From Firmicutes bacterium CAG:582 (lineage in GTDB: Bacteria > Bacillota_I > Bacilli_A > RF39 > UBA660), in contig FR884152.1 in assembly GCA_000435515.1 (NCBI GenBank), positions 1-31,611 on the forward strand: 31,611 nucleotides of DNA, in the 5' to 3' direction. Under the pieces are notes generated by a model. That model was not told where the DNA came from. It saw only the letters and a list, made by a program, of their open reading frames with translations, and made no database searches. Position numbers and translations under genes: made by a program. Below are positions 22,010 through 29,993 of the stretch, piece by piece (the first letter of the stretch is position 1; the number at the start of each line of letters is the position of its first letter).

Positions 22010-22480
22010 ATGAAAGAACGTTTTAACGAATTATATCAGCTGTATAAAAATGATATATATAGACTTGCATATAGTTATTTATTAAACGAACAAGATTCAG
22101 AAGATGTAATTCAAAAAGTTTATATAAAATTGTATAACAACAAAAAGATATTAACACTTTCAAATGATGAAGCAAAAAGATGGCTATTTAGAATATGTAT
22201 AAATGAATCAAAGGATATTTTAAAGTCCCCTTGGAAAAAATTAAAAACAACTATAACCAATGATGTGAAAGATAATAAAACAAAAGATGACTCTTTAGTA
22301 GATGCTTTAAACAACATAAATCCAGATTATAGAATACCATTATATTTATTTTATTATGAAGGATACTCTATAAAAGAAATTGCTAAGCAATTAAAGAAAA
22401 GTGAGTCAGCAATAAAAATGCGTTTATTGAGAGGAAAAGAAGCATTAAGAAAGGAAATGGGAGGGAGTATAAATGAATAA
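22010..22480 (+). CDS. ECF-type RNA polymerase sigma factor 2
   Basis: GGAGTG (21998-22003) fits ATG 22010 (156 residues); the in-frame GTG at 22001 lies inside that site. Region 2 (YKNDIYRLAYSYLLNEQDSEDVIQKVYIKLY) and region 4 (EGYSIKEIAKQLKKSESAIKMRLLRGKEAL) are clearly paralogous to sigma factor 1, as is the SPWKKL linker and the DYRIPLYL segment before region 4. It overlaps its anti-sigma gene by eight bases like unit 1. The near-identical region 4 helices fit shared promoter recognition and so possible cross-talk. Confidence 0.93.
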   Translation: MKERFNELYQLYKNDIYRLAYSYLLNEQDSEDVIQKVYIKLYNNKKILTLSNDEAKRWLFRICINESKDILKSPWKKLKTTITNDVKDNKTKDDSLVDALNNINPDYRIPLYLFYYEGYSIKEIAKQLKKSESAIKMRLLRGKEALRKEMGGSINE

Positions 22481-23306
22481 GATAAATGATTGTTTTAATA
22501 ATACTTTTGATAATATTAAGTTATCCAAATCACAATCAAATGACTTAAATCAAAGGATTATCCTTGGTTATAAAAAAAGAAAAAGAAATAAAAAAATTAT
22601 TTTTTCTATATTAGTTATTACTAGCATGATACTTGTTGGGACAGGCATAACTTATGCTGAAGAAATAAAAAAAATTGTTACATCAATATTTACTAAGTCT
22701 TATACCGAAAAAATTGATAATAATGAGGTTCAAAAAATCAAATTAAAATATAATGGTGTTAAAAAAATAAATTATAATGCTGATTTGAAAGAGCCAACTG
22801 GTAGTGGTATTGATTCTTTAAATAATGAGCCGATAGATAAAGATAGTTATTCAATGTATACATACGAAGAACTAGAAAAAGAATTGGGTATAAAGCTTTT
22901 AAGAAATGATTTATTTAAAAGAGATAAATTTATTTTAAAAACGTTAGAAAAGAAAAATGGAAAAATATCAACTATAATTCTTTATATGACTAATGTTTTT
23001 AAGTATGATAATAAGGAAAACAAAAATGTATCTTTTGTTAGCTTTAATATTTTAATAAAAACTAAATATGCTGAAAGGAAAGAAAACAGTGAACTAAATC
23101 ATGGAAACTATACTGATGAAACTATTCCAAAGTATAAGGTAGGAAAACTAAACACAATGGCTTATGGAATTGAATATGGAAAGAGAAGACGAGTGTATAT
23201 GGAGTATGATGACGTTCTATATAGTTTTACTTTAAGTCCTGGCGCTGATTATCATAATAAACCTGATGAAGAAGTTCAGAAGATATTAGATGGATTCCAT
23301 TATTGA
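22473..23306 (+). CDS. Membrane-spanning anti-sigma factor 2
   Basis: This 277-residue protein has the same plan as anti-sigma factor 1: a basic juxtamembrane segment (GYKKRKRNKK), one membrane span (IIFSILVITSMILVGTGITYA, nearly the same residues as its paralogue) and an outer domain with YTYEELEKELGIKLL and the ending EVQKILDGFHY. Outer domains differ much more than the membrane and sigma-contact ends, as expected if the two units sense different signals. No third gene follows; the transcript ends at a poor hairpin. Confidence 0.8.
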   Translation: MNKINDCFNNTFDNIKLSKSQSNDLNQRIILGYKKRKRNKKIIFSILVITSMILVGTGITYAEEIKKIVTSIFTKSYTEKIDNNEVQKIKLKYNGVKKINYNADLKEPTGSGIDSLNNEPIDKDSYSMYTYEELEKELGIKLLRNDLFKRDKFILKTLEKKNGKISTIILYMTNVFKYDNKENKNVSFVSFNILIKTKYAERKENSELNHGNYTDETIPKYKVGKLNTMAYGIEYGKRRRVYMEYDDVLYSFTLSPGADYHNKPDEEVQKILDGFHY

Positions 23307-23336
23307 AAAGTATAACGTTAAAATTACACTTTTTTA
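23306..23336 (+). terminator. Imperfect terminator of ECF unit 2
   Basis: AAAAGTATAA (23306-23315) can pair with TTACACTTTT (23324-23333) except for one A-C mismatch, followed by T residues. It looks like a decayed relative of the unit 1 terminator stem (AAGTGTAA). The preceding stop TGA ends at 23306. Confidence 0.5.
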
Positions 23337-23399
23337 GTTTAGTATATGTAATAAATTCAAATATGTCACATATATTTTAACTATAAAGGAGAGGTAATT

Positions 23400-24878
23400 A
23401 TGGAGATGAAAGACATAATTAAAGATATATCCGCAAGAGGAAACGGATCAATATATCTAGGAGTTGTTGGTACAGTTAGAACTGGCAAATCAACTTTTAT
23501 AAAAAAAGTAATTGAAAATTTAGTTGTTCCAAATATAGAAGACGAATACGATAAGAAAAAATGTTTAGATGAAATTCCTCAATCATCAAATGGAAAACAG
23601 ATTATGACTACTGAGCCAAAATTTGTTCCATCACAAGGGGCCGTAATTAAAATAGATGACTTTAAAACAAACATCAAACTTATTGACTGTGTTGGATATG
23701 TTATTGATGGAGCAATCGGGTATGAAGATGCTGAATCTAATCCTAGATTAGTCAATACGCCTTGGTACCCAGAAGCGATTCCATTTATCGAGGCTGCTGA
23801 AATTGGAACTGAAAAAGTAATTAAAGATCATTCAACTATTGGAATTGTTATAACTACAGATGGATCTTTTGGAGAGTTTAAAAGAAGTGACTATATAGAT
23901 GGCGAAACTAAAGTAATTGAAGAACTTAAAAGTATAAATAAACCATTTATTGTCATTCTTAACACTACGCATACAGATAATCCAGATACATTAAAGATAA
24001 AGATGGAAATTGAAGAAAAACACGGAGTAAAAGTAATTCCTTTAAATGTTGAAGCTATGGGTAAAAAAGAAATCAATGATATTTTAAGAAGTGCAATAGA
24101 TGAATTCCCAATTGTTGATGTTGAAGTAAAACTTCCTGAATGGGTACATGTTTTACCAAACAAAAACGAAATTAAAATGCATTATCTAAATAAAATAAAA
24201 GAAAGTGTCGTTAACGTCAATAAAATGGGTGATGTTAATTCGATAATCAATTATTATACTGATTCGGATATTATATCTCGAGCTTATATAAGTGAATTTG
24301 ATGCTGGTACAGGTGTTGTTTCCCTAAACCTTGATAGTTCAGATGAACTTTATAATGAAACTTTAAAGAATATTGTCGGATATTCTAATGTAAGTAAAGC
24401 AAGTATCCTAAAAGTGTTCTCTAGATATCATGAAAGTGAAGAAGAAAATAAATGCTTATCTGAAGCTTTAAAGATGGCTCATGGATGTGGATACGGAATT
24501 GTCTATCCAACATTAAAAGATATGATGCTTGAAAAACCAGAAATCATAAAACAAGGAACTCGTTATGGAGTAAGACTAAAAGCAAAAGCCAGTTCTATTC
24601 ATATGATTAAGGTTGATGTTGAATCCACTTTTGAACCAATCATTGGAACTGAAGTTCAATCTAAAGAGTTGATTGACTATATTATGAGAGATTATAATGA
24701 TGATCCTACAAGTATTTGGAAAAGTGAAATATTTGGTAGAAGCCTAGATGAAATCGTTAAAGAAGGTATTCAAACTAAATTAATGATGATGAAGGATTCT
24801 ACTCGTTATAAACTTTCAAGTACAGTAAGTAAGATTGTAAATAAAGGCTCTGATAAATTAATTGCTATCGTATTATAG
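23400..24878 (+). CDS. spoIVA: Stage IV sporulation protein A (spore coat morphogenetic ATPase)
   Basis: This 492-residue protein has the same length as I recall for Bacillus subtilis SpoIVA. It has Walker A GVVGTVRTGKST at ~21-32, a sensor-threonine region QIMTTEPKF (Thr70-Thr71), Walker B LIDCVGY (Asp96), and the conserved ending of the family (STRYKLSSTVSKIVNKGSDKLIAIVL-like, residues ~467-492). SpoIVA polymerises on the forespore surface using ATP and forms the basement layer of the spore coat. A GGAGAGG site precedes the ATG. It is the clearest evidence that this bacterium makes endospores or recently did. A cpsBDC-type set follows after a terminator. Confidence 0.96.
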   Translation: MEMKDIIKDISARGNGSIYLGVVGTVRTGKSTFIKKVIENLVVPNIEDEYDKKKCLDEIPQSSNGKQIMTTEPKFVPSQGAVIKIDDFKTNIKLIDCVGYVIDGAIGYEDAESNPRLVNTPWYPEAIPFIEAAEIGTEKVIKDHSTIGIVITTDGSFGEFKRSDYIDGETKVIEELKSINKPFIVILNTTHTDNPDTLKIKMEIEEKHGVKVIPLNVEAMGKKEINDILRSAIDEFPIVDVEVKLPEWVHVLPNKNEIKMHYLNKIKESVVNVNKMGDVNSIINYYTDSDIISRAYISEFDAGTGVVSLNLDSSDELYNETLKNIVGYSNVSKASILKVFSRYHESEEENKCLSEALKMAHGCGYGIVYPTLKDMMLEKPEIIKQGTRYGVRLKAKASSIHMIKVDVESTFEPIIGTEVQSKELIDYIMRDYNDDPTSIWKSEIFGRSLDEIVKEGIQTKLMMMKDSTRYKLSSTVSKIVNKGSDKLIAIVL

Positions 24879-24892
24879 TAAACAAAATGTAA

Positions 24893-24919
24893 AAGAATAT
24901 GTAAAATATTCTTTTTTTT
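24893..24919 (+). terminator. Terminator of spoIVA
   Basis: AAGAATAT (24893-24900), five-base loop, ATATTCTT (24906-24913) and a T-run: perfect 8-bp stem. Confidence 0.83.
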
Positions 24920-24952
24920 ATTCTTTAACTTTATAATAAAAGTGGTGATATC

Positions 24953-25669
24953 ATGAAAGATTTACACAGCCATTTTTTATATGGCGTTGATGACGGATCA
25001 AAAAGTTTAGAAGAAACAAAAGAAATGCTTAAAAACGCTTATGAATGTGGCGTTACAGATATTGTTTTTACACCTCATTATATTGATGAATCCAAATACG
25101 TAAGTGAAGTAAGTGAAAATGAAAAAATATTTAATACTATAAAAGAGAAAGCTGAAGATTTAAATATAAATATCTATTTAGGTAATGAAGTATATATCAG
25201 CAATAATATTTTAAAACTCTATAAAGAAAAAAAACTTACAACAATAAATAATAGCAGATATATGTTGGTTGAAATACCAATGCATTCTAAGATAAATGAA
25301 GTAAAATCAATATTTTTTGAACTTATAAGTAATGGTATAGTCCCAATACTTGCTCATCCAGAAAGATATGAAGCTTACTATAAGGATTATGAATTCTTTT
25401 ATACGTTAAGAAGTATGGGAGTTTTAATGCAAATCAACTTTGCTTCTTTAACTGGATTATACGGTCGTCATGCTAAGACAATGGCTAAAAATCTTTTAAA
25501 ACTTAATCTTATCAGTTTTGTTGGAAGCGATATTCATCATCCTGATAATCGTTTCAACTATTTAAAAAAGTGTGAAAAAATAATTTTAAAATGTGTTGGT
25601 GTTGAAAAAAGCAAGGCAATACTAGAGGATAACTTTACAAAAGTAATAAAAAATGAAGAAATAAACTGA
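24953..25669 (+). CDS. cpsB: CpsB/CapC-type tyrosine-protein phosphatase (PHP domain)
   Basis: This 238-residue PHP-family metallophosphatase has the family's metal ligands in DLHSHFLYGVDDGS, TPHYID, HPERYEAYY and GSDIHHPDNR. Members such as CpsB and YwqE remove phosphate from tyrosine kinases like CpsD and so control capsule export. GTGGTGAT precedes the ATG; a TATAAT at 24932-24937 lacks a good -35. The kinase gene starts 43 bases downstream. The set probably works as a regulatory module rather than a full capsule locus, since no glycosyltransferases are present here. Confidence 0.92.
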   Translation: MKDLHSHFLYGVDDGSKSLEETKEMLKNAYECGVTDIVFTPHYIDESKYVSEVSENEKIFNTIKEKAEDLNINIYLGNEVYISNNILKLYKEKKLTTINNSRYMLVEIPMHSKINEVKSIFFELISNGIVPILAHPERYEAYYKDYEFFYTLRSMGVLMQINFASLTGLYGRHAKTMAKNLLKLNLISFVGSDIHHPDNRFNYLKKCEKIILKCVGVEKSKAILEDNFTKVIKNEEIN

Positions 25670-25712
25670 TTATTCATGATATAATAACTATATAATAAAA
25701 AGGTGGATTTAT

Positions 25713-26393
25713 ATGTTAGAAGAATTAAATATGTTATCTAATCCTAAATCAAGAGTAGCTGAGGCTGTTAAAACGATCAGAACTAATCTTGAATTTAGTT
25801 TAGTAAATGGTGGAGAAAAAAAGATTATGCTAACTTCTACAGAACCAGGTGAGGGAAAAAGCTTTATAGCGGCATCACTTGCTCAAAGTTATGCATTATC
25901 CGGTAAAAAAGTTTTAATAATTGATTGTGATCTTCGTAGAGGAAGACAATATGAAATATTTGGTGTTTCCAACGGAAAAGGCTTATCCAATATTTTGATA
26001 TCTGATTTATCAGGAGTAAAAATTGAAACAATAAAAACCAAGCTTAAAGGAGTATACTTACTTCCAAGTGGAACGGTACCTCCAAATCCAAGCGAACTTT
26101 TAGAAAGTAAGCGTATGGGAAAACTTATTGATATGCTTGAAAATAACTATGATATTATTATTTTTGACTGTCCTCCAGTAGTTGGTTTATCAGATGCTTT
26201 AGTTGTAACTAAATATGTATCTACAACTGTAATTGTAACAGCTTATAAACAAACTAGTGAAGACATGCTTAAGAAAACTGTAAAAGCATTAGAAGGAGTA
26301 AATGCACACATAGCAGGTGTTATTTTAAACAAAGTACCAGCAACTAAAAATGGATACTATAATAAATACTATGATGCATATTATGGAGGTTAG
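25713..26393 (+). CDS. cpsD: CpsD/CapB-type tyrosine autokinase
   Basis: This 226-residue BY-kinase has Walker A EPGEGKSFIAASLA, Walker A' VLIIDCDLRRG and Walker B IIIFDCPP, and ends in a tyrosine cluster (YYNKYYDAYYGG) for autophosphorylation. The N-terminal KSRVAEAVKTIRTNLEF is the usual opening. In Gram-positive bacteria it works with a separate membrane adaptor, encoded here by the following gene two bases downstream. Gene order here is phosphatase, kinase, adaptor, whereas pneumococcal cps loci have adaptor before kinase. AAAGGTGG precedes the ATG. Confidence 0.94.
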   Translation: MLEELNMLSNPKSRVAEAVKTIRTNLEFSLVNGGEKKIMLTSTEPGEGKSFIAASLAQSYALSGKKVLIIDCDLRRGRQYEIFGVSNGKGLSNILISDLSGVKIETIKTKLKGVYLLPSGTVPPNPSELLESKRMGKLIDMLENNYDIIIFDCPPVVGLSDALVVTKYVSTTVIVTAYKQTSEDMLKKTVKALEGVNAHIAGVILNKVPATKNGYYNKYYDAYYGG

Positions 26394-26395
26394 TT

Positions 26396-27121
26396 ATGGA
26401 AGAATTAGATATAACTCAATTATTTAATTATTTTAAATCTAAAATAATATATATTATCTTTGCAACTTCAATATTCTTTTGTTTATCAAGTATATATGTT
26501 AATAAGTTTAGAGTACCTAAATATACAAGTGAAACAACAATTCTTTTAAATCAAGCAAATGAAAATTCTGCCATAAATACAAGTGATATCAATTTGAATA
26601 AATCTCTTGTTACAACATATGGTGAAATAATAAAGAGTAAAAGGGTTCTTAATCAAGTAATTGAAAAACTAAATTTAGATTTAACTTATAAAGAATTAAA
26701 CTCTATGGTAAGTGTAGGAGAGATAACAGATACTTCAATAATAAGTATTAAAGTAACTGATAAAGATAATGAACTTGCATGCGAAATCGCGAATGAAATA
26801 GCTGACGTATTTGCATCTGAAATAGTTTCGATTTATAAAATTGAAAATATCAGTACCATTGATAAAGCCGAAGTAAGTGAAACTCCATCATCCGCATCAA
26901 CTTTAAAAATTGTTGTAATCGGTTCTCTTATGGGAATGATACTTTCAATAGGTATTATCTTCATATCATTTTATTTTGATACAACTATTAAAGATGAAGA
27001 GGAAATAGAGAAAATTACTAATTTACCAGTTATTGGAGTTGTTCCAGTAAGTTCTAGAATAAAAAATATTAAAAAAAATAAAAAGGAAGATATTGTTTTA
27101 CCAATTGCAAAATCTAAATAA
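26396..27121 (+). CDS. cpsC: CpsC/Wzz-type polysaccharide co-polymerase, kinase adaptor
   Basis: This 241-residue protein has two membrane segments, ~15-34 (IIYIIFATSIFFCLSSIYV) and ~170-195 (IVVIGSLMGMILSIGIIFIS), enclosing an extracellular Wzz-like domain with the YTSETTILLNQ opening and TTYGEIIKSKRVLNQVI helix. The C-terminal cytoplasmic tail (DEEEIEKITNLPVIGVVP) is the usual kinase-contact and activation region. It forms one operon with the kinase (two-base gap). It probably anchors and activates CpsD and helps control chain length or envelope polymer transport. Confidence 0.92.
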   Translation: MEELDITQLFNYFKSKIIYIIFATSIFFCLSSIYVNKFRVPKYTSETTILLNQANENSAINTSDINLNKSLVTTYGEIIKSKRVLNQVIEKLNLDLTYKELNSMVSVGEITDTSIISIKVTDKDNELACEIANEIADVFASEIVSIYKIENISTIDKAEVSETPSSASTLKIVVIGSLMGMILSIGIIFISFYFDTTIKDEEEIEKITNLPVIGVVPVSSRIKNIKKNKKEDIVLPIAKSK

Positions 27122-27151
27122 AAATAAAGAAACCGAATTAAAGGTGATGAT

Positions 27152-27940
27152 ATGTTAAATATAAATGGATATTCAAAAGAAGATCTATATAAAATTTTTT
27201 TAAGTAAAATCGATGATTTATCAAGATTTAGATTAGAAAGCATCGATACAACTTTGTCTATCTATAAGATGAAATTTACTAATTTAGGTTTTGTTTTAAC
27301 AGAAACTAGTTGTTATAACAAAAGAATCTATTTAAAAAGAAATCAACTTGGCTTTTATGCAGATGAAAGAGAATCTTTTATAAACGATGAATCATTTGAA
27401 AATTATAATGCCAGTGTAAGTTTCTTAAAAGAACATAACGATGAATTTGAAATAATTCATAATCTTTTAAAGGATAAAGAAGCTATTTTGAATGGTTATT
27501 ATTACACTGATAGAACTAATGAAACTGACTTAGAAATAATTGTAAAAGTTTTGGGTTATGGTTCTATAAGAGAAGATGAAATACATGAGGAAAATCCTCA
27601 TCATCCAAGTGAAGAATATAAAAATTTGATATGTTTAATTGAAAAATGCAATGACAAAAGAAATTATAAACAAGTAGCTTCAAAAACAATAGATATATTA
27701 AACAATATTTTTAAAGATACTTTTGAGTTTAAAATAAAGTTGAAACATGAAAAATACGGTCATGATTTTGATTCAGAATATGGTATTTTAGTTATAGATA
27801 AACAAAGTAAAGATATGCATATGCTATATGGAATAGAAAATGATTTAGTATTTAAAGAGGATTTGGATAAATATTCCGGGTATACTAATTATTTAGATGT
27901 GTATATAAAAATAATAATAAAATGTATTGAAAAACAATAA
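27152..27940 (+). CDS. Unknown cytosolic protein downstream of cpsBDC
   Basis: This 262-residue protein is not recognised. It is soluble, charged and mixed alpha/beta, with no signal peptide. A KDKEAILNGYYY helix-strand region and an acidic HEENPHHPSEEY loop stand out, and the last ~80 residues look beta-rich (FEFKIKLKHEKYG, YGILVIDKQSKDMHMLYG). A GGTGATG site precedes the ATG, 30 bases after cpsC with no terminator between, so it is probably the last gene of that operon. A role near the kinase module is possible but nothing in the sequence shows it. Confidence 0.82.
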   Translation: MLNINGYSKEDLYKIFLSKIDDLSRFRLESIDTTLSIYKMKFTNLGFVLTETSCYNKRIYLKRNQLGFYADERESFINDESFENYNASVSFLKEHNDEFEIIHNLLKDKEAILNGYYYTDRTNETDLEIIVKVLGYGSIREDEIHEENPHHPSEEYKNLICLIEKCNDKRNYKQVASKTIDILNNIFKDTFEFKIKLKHEKYGHDFDSEYGILVIDKQSKDMHMLYGIENDLVFKEDLDKYSGYTNYLDVYIKIIIKCIEKQ

Positions 27941-27947
27941 ATATATT

Positions 27948-27976
27948 AAAAAAATAACGATTTTTCGTTATTTTTT
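27948..27976 (+). terminator. Terminator of the cps-like operon
   Basis: AAAAAATAACG before and CGTTATTTTTT (27966-27976) after a short A/T-rich loop: perfect stem with A-run and T-run, probably bidirectional. Confidence 0.85.
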
Positions 27977-27983
27977 ATTGCAT

Positions 27984-28012
27984 TTGAGATAATTTTTTGC
28001 TACATTTTATAT
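27984..28012 (+). promoter_or_regulatory. Probable promoter of hup, with a small hairpin in the leader
   Basis: TTGAGA (27984-27989), 17-base spacer, TTATAT (28007-28012). Directly after it GTAGG (28013-28017) and CCTAC (28023-28027) form a 5-bp inverted repeat before the ribosome binding site; it could be an operator or a leader hairpin. Confidence 0.5.
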
Positions 28013-28058
28013 GTAGGGTAAACCTACTAGAAAAAAATATATGGGAGGTACATTTAAA

Positions 28059-28331
28059 ATGTCAAAAACTGAATTAGTAGAATTTGTTGCTGCTGAAACT
28101 GGATTAACTAAAGCTGATGCAGGAAGAGCAGTAGACGCTATGTTGAAAGGAATCGAAAAAGGACTTAAAGAAAGTCAAAAAGTTGCATTCGTTGGATTTG
28201 GAACTTTCTCTTCAAAAGTAAGACCTGCTAGAGAAGGAATTAATCCATTAACTAAAGAACCAATGAAAATTGCTGCTAAAAATGTTGTTTCATTTAAAGC
28301 AGGAAGCAAATTAAAAGACGCTTTAAATTAA
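28059..28331 (+). CDS. hup: DNA-binding protein HU
   Basis: GGGAGG (28043-28048) fits the ATG at 28059, giving the normal 90 residues; an upstream in-frame ATG at 28041 overlaps that site and is rejected. The product has the HU start (MSKTELVEFVAAETGLTKADA), the core KVAFVGFGTFSS and the DNA-binding arm REGINPLTKEPMKI, where Ile replaces the usual Arg of GRNP. HU bends and compacts DNA as a dimer. It is a single-gene transcript with its own terminator and, judging by its strong binding site, is highly expressed. Its codon use favours the same endings as the ribosomal genes. Confidence 0.96.
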   Translation: MSKTELVEFVAAETGLTKADAGRAVDAMLKGIEKGLKESQKVAFVGFGTFSSKVRPAREGINPLTKEPMKIAAKNVVSFKAGSKLKDALN

Positions 28332-28338
28332 TAAATAT

Positions 28339-28368
28339 AGGACTCATTTACTTGAGTTCTTTTTTTTT
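28339..28368 (+). terminator. Terminator of hup
   Basis: AGGACTC (28339-28345), eight-base loop, GAGTTCT (28354-28360) with one G-U pair, then eight T. Confidence 0.85.
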
Positions 28369-28397
28369 ATGCTTTATAATTATTTTAGAGTGATGAT

Positions 28398-29390
28398 ATG
28401 AAAACTAAGAAAGTATATAAACTTAAAACGAGTGTTAAAATATTTTTTGTAGTTATGATACTTCTTGTAGGAGGTATAGTTTTTGGTGTAAAAAAATATC
28501 AAGAATATTTATATACTAAAACTAATGAATATGCGCTTAAAAATCTTGGATATTCGGAAGAAACAACACAGTTGATACTTGATAAGTTAAATGAAGATGA
28601 ACAAAAGAAAGTAATAGATTTAGGATATAATGAATTTATTCCTCATTTTCTAACTGCTAAATATTTTATGTTTAAAAATTTAGATGGATATTTAGATCAA
28701 GTTATAACTAAAGATGAAGATTTCTTTAAATATCATGGTACAGATGGATATGATTATGACAGTATTGTATCCTTAGTAAATGTCCACCGAAATATAAATT
28801 ATTATGAAGCTGATTTAAAAACTGATTTCTCAAAAGGTTATGGAATACTTGCTAATAAGTATTATAGTTTAGGTGAAGATTATGAACCAGATGATTTAGT
28901 GAATGTTGATATAAAATATTATTATGGAGAACCTAAAAAGATTAGAAGTGAAGCTTATAATGCCTTTATTGAAATGTGGAATGCAGCATATGAAGAGGGA
29001 ATATATTTGCTTGTTATTTCTGGATATCGTTCTGCTGCTCATCAAAAAGAAGTGTATGAAGCATATCAAGCTGATAAAGGAACCAAATATGCAGATTCTA
29101 TAGCTGCAAGAGCAGGTTATTCTGAGCATCAAACGGGGTTAGCTTTGGATATATATTCTAAGGAATGTACAAGTCAGTCAAAATTTCATGAATCTAAAAG
29201 TTATGAATGGCTTATAAACAACTCCTATAAATATGGCTTTATTTTAAGGTATCCTAAGGATAAAAAAAACATTACTGGTTACAATTATGAATCTTGGCAT
29301 TATCGTTATTTGGGTAAAGAATTAGCTGAAAAAGTTCATGAATCTAATCTTACTTATGATGAATATTATGCTTATTATATGGAAAATTAA
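28398..29390 (+). CDS. Membrane-anchored D-alanyl-D-alanine carboxypeptidase, VanY-like (M15B)
   Basis: This 330-residue protein has a basic start, a membrane anchor at ~13-30 (VKIFFVVMILLVGGIVFG), a ~150-residue helical stalk and an M15 peptidase domain. Zinc-ligand motifs are complete: SEHQTGLALDI (His244, Asp251) and ESWHYRYLG (His301), with ISGYRSAAHQKEVY before them. Such enzymes cut the terminal D-Ala from peptidoglycan stems outside the membrane. GTGAT precedes the ATG. It is monocistronic, between two terminators. Its stalk region shows no recognised domain. A vancomycin-resistance role is not indicated, since no vanHAX genes are present. Confidence 0.92.
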   Translation: MKTKKVYKLKTSVKIFFVVMILLVGGIVFGVKKYQEYLYTKTNEYALKNLGYSEETTQLILDKLNEDEQKKVIDLGYNEFIPHFLTAKYFMFKNLDGYLDQVITKDEDFFKYHGTDGYDYDSIVSLVNVHRNINYYEADLKTDFSKGYGILANKYYSLGEDYEPDDLVNVDIKYYYGEPKKIRSEAYNAFIEMWNAAYEEGIYLLVISGYRSAAHQKEVYEAYQADKGTKYADSIAARAGYSEHQTGLALDIYSKECTSQSKFHESKSYEWLINNSYKYGFILRYPKDKKNITGYNYESWHYRYLGKELAEKVHESNLTYDEYYAYYMEN

Positions 29391-29423
29391 AACACTTTTA
29401 TCACAAGCAATAAGTGTTTTTTT
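29389..29423 (+). terminator. Terminator of the carboxypeptidase gene
   Basis: AAAACACTT (29389-29397), 14-base loop, AAGTGTTTT (29412-29420) and T-run. The stop codon (29388-29390) touches the left arm. Confidence 0.83.
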
Positions 29424-29472
29424 ATTTTCAATTTTATAATTTATGTTAAAATATATTTAGGAGGATTTGGTG

Positions 29473-29979
29473 ATGCAAGTATTTGATAACGTCAGTATGA
29501 TTGCTGCTGTAGGTAAAAATAATGAACTAGGTAAGAATAATGAACTTATTTGGCGGATTAAAGAAGATTTAAAATTTTTTAAAGAATATACAATGGGTAA
29601 ACAAATGATTATGGGATATAATACGTTTTATTCTCTTCGTGGAGGAAAACCACTCCCTGGAAGAAAACATATCGTGTTAACTCAAAATCATGAAAGTGAT
29701 ATAGAAAGAAATGAACAAATATATATTGTTCATAGTATGCAAGAACTTCTTGAATATATCGAAAACTTTAGACAAGAATTTATAGTTATAGGTGGGGCTT
29801 CACTATATAAAAATATGCTTGAATATGCTAAGACTTTAGTTCTTACAGAAATAGATGCTGAAAGTAAAGCAGATGTATATTTTCCTAGAATAGATGAAAG
29901 CAAATGGAACAAAGAAACGATATACGAAGGAAATGAAAACGGAATAGTTTATAAAAGAGAATTATATGTTAGAAAGTAA
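29473..29979 (+). CDS. folA: Dihydrofolate reductase
   Basis: AGGAGG (29459-29464) lies eight bases before ATG 29473, giving 168 residues; GTG 29470 and TTG 29467 are alternatives that fit less well. The protein has the DHFR core: MIAAVGKNNELGKNNELIWRI (loop and substrate pocket, with LIW for the usual LPW), EDLKFFKEYT with the acidic active-site residue, MIMGYNTFYSL, PLPGRKHIVLT and a C-terminal VIGGASLYK. It reduces dihydrofolate formed by ThyA, whose gene follows after 14 bases, so the two form a thymidylate cycle operon. A TGTTAAAAT (29444-29452) may be an extended -10. Confidence 0.95.
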   Translation: MQVFDNVSMIAAVGKNNELGKNNELIWRIKEDLKFFKEYTMGKQMIMGYNTFYSLRGGKPLPGRKHIVLTQNHESDIERNEQIYIVHSMQELLEYIENFRQEFIVIGGASLYKNMLEYAKTLVLTEIDAESKADVYFPRIDESKWNKETIYEGNENGIVYKRELYVRK

Positions 29980-29993
29980 AAGAAGGTAAAATT

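Noticed and set aside
23342..23390. Sigma-E-type promoter before spoIVA (CATATATT at 23369-23376 as -10)
   Set aside because: The -10 is one mismatch from the CATACANT consensus, but no matching -35 lies at the required spacing, so it was not listed.
28398..29390. Vancomycin-resistance role for the VanY-like carboxypeptidase
   Set aside because: No vanHAX or VanRS-type genes are near; the M15B family is common in ordinary peptidoglycan remodelling.
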